Origin: Enterospora canceri
Taxonomy: Eukaryota; Microsporidia; Enterocytozoonidae
NCBI GenBank assembly: GCA_002087915.1
Contig: LWDP01000067.1
Coordinates: forward strand, 1-10,202
Length of the DNA: 10,202 bases
Direction: 5' to 3'
Made by a program: the position numbers and the translations under genes. The notes below the pieces were generated by a model. That model saw only the letters and a list, made by a program, of their open reading frames with translations. It was not told the DNA's origin and did not search any database. The stretch's first letter is position 1, and every line of letters begins with the position of its first letter. Below are positions 6,654-10,202 of the stretch, piece after piece.

Positions 6654-6678
6654 TCTACTGATTTACGGTATCATGTTG

Positions 6679-7179
6679 CTACTCTTTGCCATTCTCACTG
6701 CTGAAGAATCCCTGATATTTTTCACTGCTGATTCCAAAGTACTCGATCCAGGTGGCCTCCTCTACGAAATCAACGTCCATCTTGAACTTATCCCAGAAAG
6801 TAGCCCCCTTCCACTCCTTCTTGTTGTCTCCTGCTATTCTTGGGCCATCTGACAGTATTCTGCATGTTACACCTATCTTAGTATCCTCCATTGCCACTCT
6901 TCTTTTGCTGGTGAATCCAACGTAGGCCCTTACTCTTTCTCCAGTCATCGGATACTCCTTCTTGGTGTCACCAATGCACGTGATATTGATTCTACACTTG
7001 GATGCACCCACCGTAATTGGGTATTTCACCACTTCATTCATCTTCTTCTCTATGCATGCACGAAGTAGTCTAATTCTGCTGTCTTGGTCGTCTCTCTCGT
7101 CAAACAGCTTCAGTCTCTCCAATTCAGCCTCGTAGTTTGCTTTATACAAATTGAGAAATTCCTTACCAGAAAGTGACAT
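6679..7179 (-). CDS. Unidentified 166-aa protein
   Basis: Not recognised. The start at 7179 is well supported by CCC directly abutting the ATG (7180-7182), giving an N-terminus of MSLSGKEF; an upstream TTG in frame was not used. Residues about 5-50 form one or two charged helices (NYEAELERLKLFDERD, then RIRLLRACIEKKMNEV). From about 51 the sequence alternates as in a beta-rich globular domain (YPITVG, CRINITCIGD, RVRAYVGFTSKRRVAM, KIGVTCRILSDG), and it ends with an aromatic helical part (TFWDKFKMDVDFVEEATWIEYFGI). There is no signal peptide, membrane segment or clear catalytic motif. A helix followed by a small beta domain occurs in many complex subunits, but no specific match is claimed. It converges on the SNARE gene and is divergent from the Suz12-like gene. 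Confidence 0.75.
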   Translation of the reverse strand: MSLSGKEFLNLYKANYEAELERLKLFDERDDQDSRIRLLRACIEKKMNEVVKYPITVGASKCRINITCIGDTKKEYPMTGERVRAYVGFTSKRRVAMEDTKIGVTCRILSDGPRIAGDNKKEWKGATFWDKFKMDVDFVEEATWIEYFGISSEKYQGFFSSENGKE

Positions 7180-7241
7180 GGGTAATTGCAATAAAATGTG
7201 ACTGTAATAGGCAGAATATTAAGGTGGTGTTGTATACCAAC

Positions 7242-7321
7242 TTACCCATCTAATTAGTTACTTATCTAATTAGTTACTCATCTAATTAGTTACTCATCTA
7301 ATTAGTTACCCATCTAATTAG
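7242..7321. repeat. Five tandem 16-bp units, TTAC(C/T)CATCTAATTAG, in a divergent promoter region
   Basis: Units start at 7242, 7258, 7274, 7290 and 7306, followed by one decayed unit (7322-7337). They differ only at two positions (C/T), and each contains the 8-bp palindrome CTAATTAG. The array fills much of the 192-bp gap (7180-7371) between the divergent starts at 7179 and 7372, so it lies in the only place both promoters can be. The unit also contains TTACCC, the same string that precedes the start codons at 7179 and 5930. Besides this, the gap shows only the CCC motifs next to each ATG. Confidence 0.9.
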
Positions 7322-7371
7322 TTACCTACCTATATTCATAATAATAAGTTACATTCCACTCATTGTACCCC

Positions 7372-8619
7372 ATGCCATCCTGGTACATTGAAAACCATCT
7401 TGGCCTCTATTCACCGATTCTACTCAAATCAATCAGACAAAATGGATCAGAATGTGAGACAATGCCAACAGTCTACGATCACAAGTGCATAGAGCAGACA
7501 TGTGCAAAAATGACAGTATTGAAGATAAATTCACCAGCAGAGGCAACAAAGGTCAAGGGATACGTCACGAATGGATCAGCACGAATTCCAGTTGACTTGA
7601 TGGAGAGCAACGTCCTCTACCTCCAGAGCTGCTTCGACCTTCTCCACCTCTTCGTCTACTTCGTAGACGCAGCCAATGGCGGAGTATTGCGCGTATTCAG
7701 CTGCAAAGTGGCAGCTTGTGGTCGATGGGGCGTCCTGGACGTCAAGGCCCATGAAGTTGGTTTCTTTGGTGATAAATCATTTGTGGTGGAAAATGATGAG
7801 TATCTTACAATTCAGCTGGAAGTAGAGGAGATGAGAACGAAACAGTACCACTACAGAATAGATTGTGATGATAGGAGAGTGGATAATAGACCAATTTGTA
7901 GTGGATTCAGCATGCTCTTCTATGGGAGACTGTACAGTTTGGTGGAATTCAGGTGTCCATTTTGTCAGGTGAAACACGGCAATTTGAGTCACCTGAAAAT
8001 GCACATAAATCACCAGCACCTTTATTTTAGGGCAGAAATAGAAGAGAAGACAGTCAAAATAGTGAAGAATGAGACAGAAACAGAAACAAGCAGGGAGTTC
8101 ACGTTTGTAAGCAGGATGTATCGGGGTAGAAATGCACAGATCATTGGGAAGAGGAACATGCGCCACTATAAGTTCATCAAGGTGGACGAGAAGGAGTTTA
8201 GGGGGCGTATTTATGAAATATACCACTATAGCGAGTATTTGGTTAGGGTATTGAAGTATGGGCTGGAACACAGGATGCTGATTGAGAAGGAGAGTTTGAC
8301 AGGTGGAAAGGTGAATGAGGCATTGGCAATTCACTTGAATAGCAGAATGGGAGACTACAAAATGAGAGAGGAAGAAAGGAGGATAATGGAAGAGTGGAAC
8401 AGGCTGAGGATTGAGGGAAGAGGGGCATTGGAGGCAGCGTACGAGGTGTTGGGGCTCTTTGGAGTCACAGAGGAGGTGCTTGGGCTGCTTGAGATTCTCT
8501 ACACGCAGGGAGTGGTGACTTCTCTTGATTTGATGCAGGCACTAAACAGGTACGAAGCAAAGAAGGAGACGACTGGTGATAAAAAGGTGTTCGTCCACTC
8601 TGACACACGTGCATCATAA
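7372..8619 (+). CDS. Suz12-like zinc-finger / VEFS-box protein (PRC2 subunit candidate)
   Basis: Role if correct: Suz12 is the scaffold of Polycomb Repressive Complex 2, which methylates H3 lysine 27; its VEFS box activates the E(z) methyltransferase. Seen in 415 aa: a single C2H2 finger C195-x2-C198-x12-H211-x4-H216 (CPFC ... HINHQH), with the same spacing as the Suz12 finger and an aromatic-rich strand right after it (LYFRAEI). In the C-terminal quarter there is EEERRIMEEWNRL (333-345), aligning with the E-K-E-V-M-x-L-W-N core of the VEFS box, then a helical stretch LEAAYEVLGLF ... LGLLEILYTQGVVTSLDLM (353-388), like the VEFS end. The N-terminal 180 residues are beta-rich (SCFDLLHLFVYFVDA, VLRVFSCKVAACGRWGVL), as in Suz12 orthologs. 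The start at 7372 is set by CCCC directly before the ATG. The match rests on motif order and spacing, not a database search; an unrelated C2H2 protein is possible. Confidence 0.68.
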   Translation: MPSWYIENHLGLYSPILLKSIRQNGSECETMPTVYDHKCIEQTCAKMTVLKINSPAEATKVKGYVTNGSARIPVDLMESNVLYLQSCFDLLHLFVYFVDAANGGVLRVFSCKVAACGRWGVLDVKAHEVGFFGDKSFVVENDEYLTIQLEVEEMRTKQYHYRIDCDDRRVDNRPICSGFSMLFYGRLYSLVEFRCPFCQVKHGNLSHLKMHINHQHLYFRAEIEEKTVKIVKNETETETSREFTFVSRMYRGRNAQIIGKRNMRHYKFIKVDEKEFRGRIYEIYHYSEYLVRVLKYGLEHRMLIEKESLTGGKVNEALAIHLNSRMGDYKMREEERRIMEEWNRLRIEGRGALEAAYEVLGLFGVTEEVLGLLEILYTQGVVTSLDLMQALNRYEAKKETTGDKKVFVHSDTRAS

Positions 8620-8637
8620 GTTGCATATGCTCTTAAT

Positions 8638-8891
8638 GGACTGGATGTGCAGAACATGACTGACCCCAGTCCATGAGGACTCTGGCTTAATAGAACTACG
8701 GGTAAATTTTGATAGAACTGAATTAGAGTAAAATTAGAAGTTGGGAATTAAATTGTTCGTTCAACCGCACACGCCTGCACCATGAAATACAGACGCGTTT
8801 TGTTGAATGGGCTGTATGAAACCTGATTGATCTCGTGCTTAGTAAAGCACGGACTTACCGGATCCATGGGGTAAATTTTAGATACTTTTTT
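8638..8891 (+). ncRNA. Candidate structured RNA ending in a T6 run
   Basis: The 273-bp gap 8620-8892, the longest in the window, has no reading frame of note but many complementary segments: GGACTGG (8638-8644) with CCAGTCC (8666-8672), enclosing ATGT/ACAT; TTCAACCGC (8760-8768) with GCG-TTTT-GTTGAA about 30 bases on; ATACAG (8787-8792) with CTGTAT (8812-8817); and a 7-bp perfect hairpin CGTGCTT-AGTA-AAGCACG (8834-8851). It ends in TTTTTT (8886-8891), a Pol III stop signal. TGGCTTAATAG (8683-8693) fits the A-box consensus, and GTTCAACCGC (8759-8768) is near the B-box. GGGTAAATTTT occurs at 8700 and 8869. I could not match it to tRNA, 5S, SRP, RNase P/MRP or snRNA signatures. Extent and strand are inferred from the T-run; simple non-coding spacer is the alternative. 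Confidence 0.35.
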
Positions 8892-8892
8892 A

Positions 8893-10202
8893 TTAGACTT
8901 CAGTTATGAATCTGTGTCTAAGAAGCATCTCTGGTCTCCATCTCCTAGTTTCATCAATTTCTAGACAGCAATCTAGAAAGTTCTCAATCAGTGGGTCTAG
9001 TTTTTTTGGCTTTGCGTACCTGAATTTGACTCGCCAGACGTAGTTATTTCTGTTTTTGAGTCCCTTTCCAAAATAATCATAAACGTTATTAGAATACATC
9101 ATAGTCTTTTCGCGCTCGCTTTTTCCAGGCCAAAGCAGAGGACAAATTACGTGAAGTCCAAGGTGCCAAATATCACTAGTCATCCCCACAACATCATGCA
9201 TTAGTAGCTCAGGTGGCATGAGCCATATTGGAACAAAACTAACATCTAATGTTCTAGTTATTGCAACCACTGCAACATCGAAATCAATTATTTTTGTAAC
9301 GTATTTTCCATCTACCTTTTTCTGCATCAGATTGGCCATTCTAAGGTCATTGTGGACAATACTTCTTGACTGAAGGTAGACCAATCCATTCAGAATATCT
9401 TTTGCTATTCTCTGAACTGCATAGTAGTCACCAGAATATTTTGATTCATCTATTTTCTCCAATTTCTCAGTCAGCATCACTACAGTAAGTTTTCCTTTTA
9501 ATCCTATTCTGAATGAATAATAGTGATACATCTTGATCACGTTTGGATGATCTAAATCCTTCATTATGTCACATTCTGTTCCTCCATTTATCTCCATTGA
9601 TGTGTTTATCTTCAGACAATATTTATCATTAATATAAATTTTGGTCTTCTCTACATTATAGGTTCTCAGATATCCTAGCCTTAGCATATATGCCTGGATT
9701 TCAGCATGTTTGAATTGACGGAATAATGATTCAATCATTCTGGCCGTTTTTATGAAGTTATCTCTGATAAATAGATCATTTGGATTAGCAGGCGGTGGCT
9801 TGGCAGCTTCTGTGTATTTTGCTAATGATGCTATTGCTCCAAGTGGTTTTGTTCCTAGTGGATTATATCTTAGTGATGGTCTCACTGCTGGTAATTTTGG
9901 TCTATATGGATTTGCTGCTGGTATAAATGGCAATCCTACTGTAGGTGGACCAGGTTTTGTTGCTGGGAATGACAATCCTACTATAGGTGGACCAGGTTTT
10001 GCTGGTAGTCCTTTTTGTGCTGGAGTTCGTAAAAATCTAGATGTATGATGTACTAGTGGTTTGGCGACAAGATTGTGTATTGGTTTTCGTGGCTGTGGCG
10101 GTGTAAATACTCGCTTTGGTGGCACATATGATTCTTCTGTTGGTATCGGTATGTGTCTAAGTGGTGTTTTTTGTTTTATTGGTGTTTTTTGTTTTATTGG
10201 TG
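8893..10202 (-). CDS. Protein kinase with proline-rich N-terminus (5' end off window)
   Basis: Seen: the frame is open from the stop at 8893-8895 to the window edge, so the true start is outside. Numbering from 10125 as residue 1, residues 1 to about 115 are Pro/Lys-rich with a repeated KPGPP-VGL motif, preceded by two PIKQKT repeats. The kinase domain runs from about 145 to 407: K172 (CLKI), likely helix-C Glu E184, catalytic loop HNDLRMAN (258-265; D260 and N265 kept, HRD changed to HND, the usual Lys changed to Arg), DFD in place of DFG (281-283, metal-binding Asp kept), PPE (304-306), SDIWHLG (317-323) and WRP (396-398). The glycine loop is weak (LGYLRTYN). With VAIK-Lys, catalytic Asp and metal Asp present, activity is plausible. 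The subfamily is not recognised. By eye its codons are more A/T-ending than those of SEC24 or the ligase. It converges on the Suz12-like gene. Confidence 0.85.
   Translation of the reverse strand, partial: PIKQKTPIKQKTPLRHIPIPTEESYVPPKRVFTPPQPRKPIHNLVAKPLVHHTSRFLRTPAQKGLPAKPGPPIVGLSFPATKPGPPTVGLPFIPAANPYRPKLPAVRPSLRYNPLGTKPLGAIASLAKYTEAAKPPPANPNDLFIRDNFIKTARMIESLFRQFKHAEIQAYMLRLGYLRTYNVEKTKIYINDKYCLKINTSMEINGGTECDIMKDLDHPNVIKMYHYYSFRIGLKGKLTVVMLTEKLEKIDESKYSGDYYAVQRIAKDILNGLVYLQSRSIVHNDLRMANLMQKKVDGKYVTKIIDFDVAVVAITRTLDVSFVPIWLMPPELLMHDVVGMTSDIWHLGLHVICPLLWPGKSEREKTMMYSNNVYDYFGKGLKNRNNYVWRVKFRYAKPKKLDPLIENFLDCCLEIDETRRWRPEMLLRHRFITEV
10164..10199 (-). repeat. Two 18-bp tandem units coding PIKQKT
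   Basis: GTGTTTTTTGTTTTATTG occurs twice in a row, at 10164-10181 and 10182-10199, and may continue past the window edge. It is in frame with the kinase and codes for PIKQKT repeats in its N-terminal tail. Confidence 0.8.

Noticed and set aside
7242..7321. CRISPR array
   Set aside because: The units are contiguous 16-mers without spacers, in a eukaryotic genome.
7777..8334. 185-codon minus-strand frame inside the Suz12-like gene
   Set aside because: Low-complexity, His/Leu-rich antisense product covering the zinc finger; no start context.
8676..8784. tRNA with intron (A-box-like TGGCTTAATAG, B-box-like GTTCAACCGC, later GCACCA)
   Set aside because: No acceptor-stem pairing (AGGACTC has no partner), no anticodon arm, and G19 is missing.
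8820..8891. 5S rRNA-like string TTGATCTCGTGCTTAGTAAAGC
   Set aside because: Only a short resemblance; the upstream helix II/III sequence and the downstream C-box are absent, and only about 45 bases remain before the T-run.
9752..10048. Glycine-rich plus-strand frame of 98 codons
   Set aside because: Antisense image of the proline-rich tail of the kinase (Pro codons read as Gly).
10125..10127. Kinase start at about 10125
   Set aside because: That codon is GTG, not ATG, and the frame stays open through PIKQKT repeats to the window edge, so the start lies outside.

Overview
The window looks like a piece of a compact microsporidian nuclear genome. Genes are intron-less and shortened, packed on both strands with gaps of 12 to 273 bp, and are clearly eukaryotic (DNA ligase I, COPII coat Sec24, a tail-anchored syntaxin-like SNARE, a polycomb-type protein). 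Eight of the nine visible gene starts have CCC or GGG within 7 bases of the ATG, a start context known from microsporidia. The species cannot be told from the sequence.

Layout. Positions 1-254 (minus) hold the N-terminal part of a uridine kinase-like gene cut by the window edge. Positions 415-1539 (minus) hold a second, paralogous uridine kinase. It contains a 299-bp perfect repeat around a single N, most likely a scaffold join of two overlapping contigs and not biology. Positions 1772-3655 (minus) encode ATP-dependent DNA ligase I with an Asn/Tyr/Gly-rich repeat insert next to the catalytic lysine motif. Only 35 bp away and divergent lies SEC24 (3691-5619, plus). It is followed on the same strand by a 73-aa unknown protein (5632-5853), a 75-aa basic reading frame (5930-6157) and an overlapping Qa-SNARE frame (6096-6605). 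The last two may be one gene split by a frameshift.

An unidentified 166-aa gene (6679-7179, minus) is divergent from a zinc-finger/VEFS-box protein resembling Suz12 of Polycomb Repressive Complex 2 (7372-8619, plus). Between them is a tandem array of 16-bp units. A protein kinase with a proline-rich N-terminus (8893-10202, minus, start off the window) converges on the Suz12-like gene. The 273-bp gap between these two, the longest here, has several complementary stems and ends in a T6 run, so it may hold an RNA gene.

Functionally this is a housekeeping region: pyrimidine salvage (kinase pair), DNA replication and repair (ligase), and secretion (Sec24 and SNARE). The items most worth a second look are the Suz12-like protein, the possible structured RNA, the SNARE frame break, the ligase insert, and 16-bp periodic repeats in two intergenic regions. 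No mobile element, CRISPR array, tRNA or rRNA was recognised.
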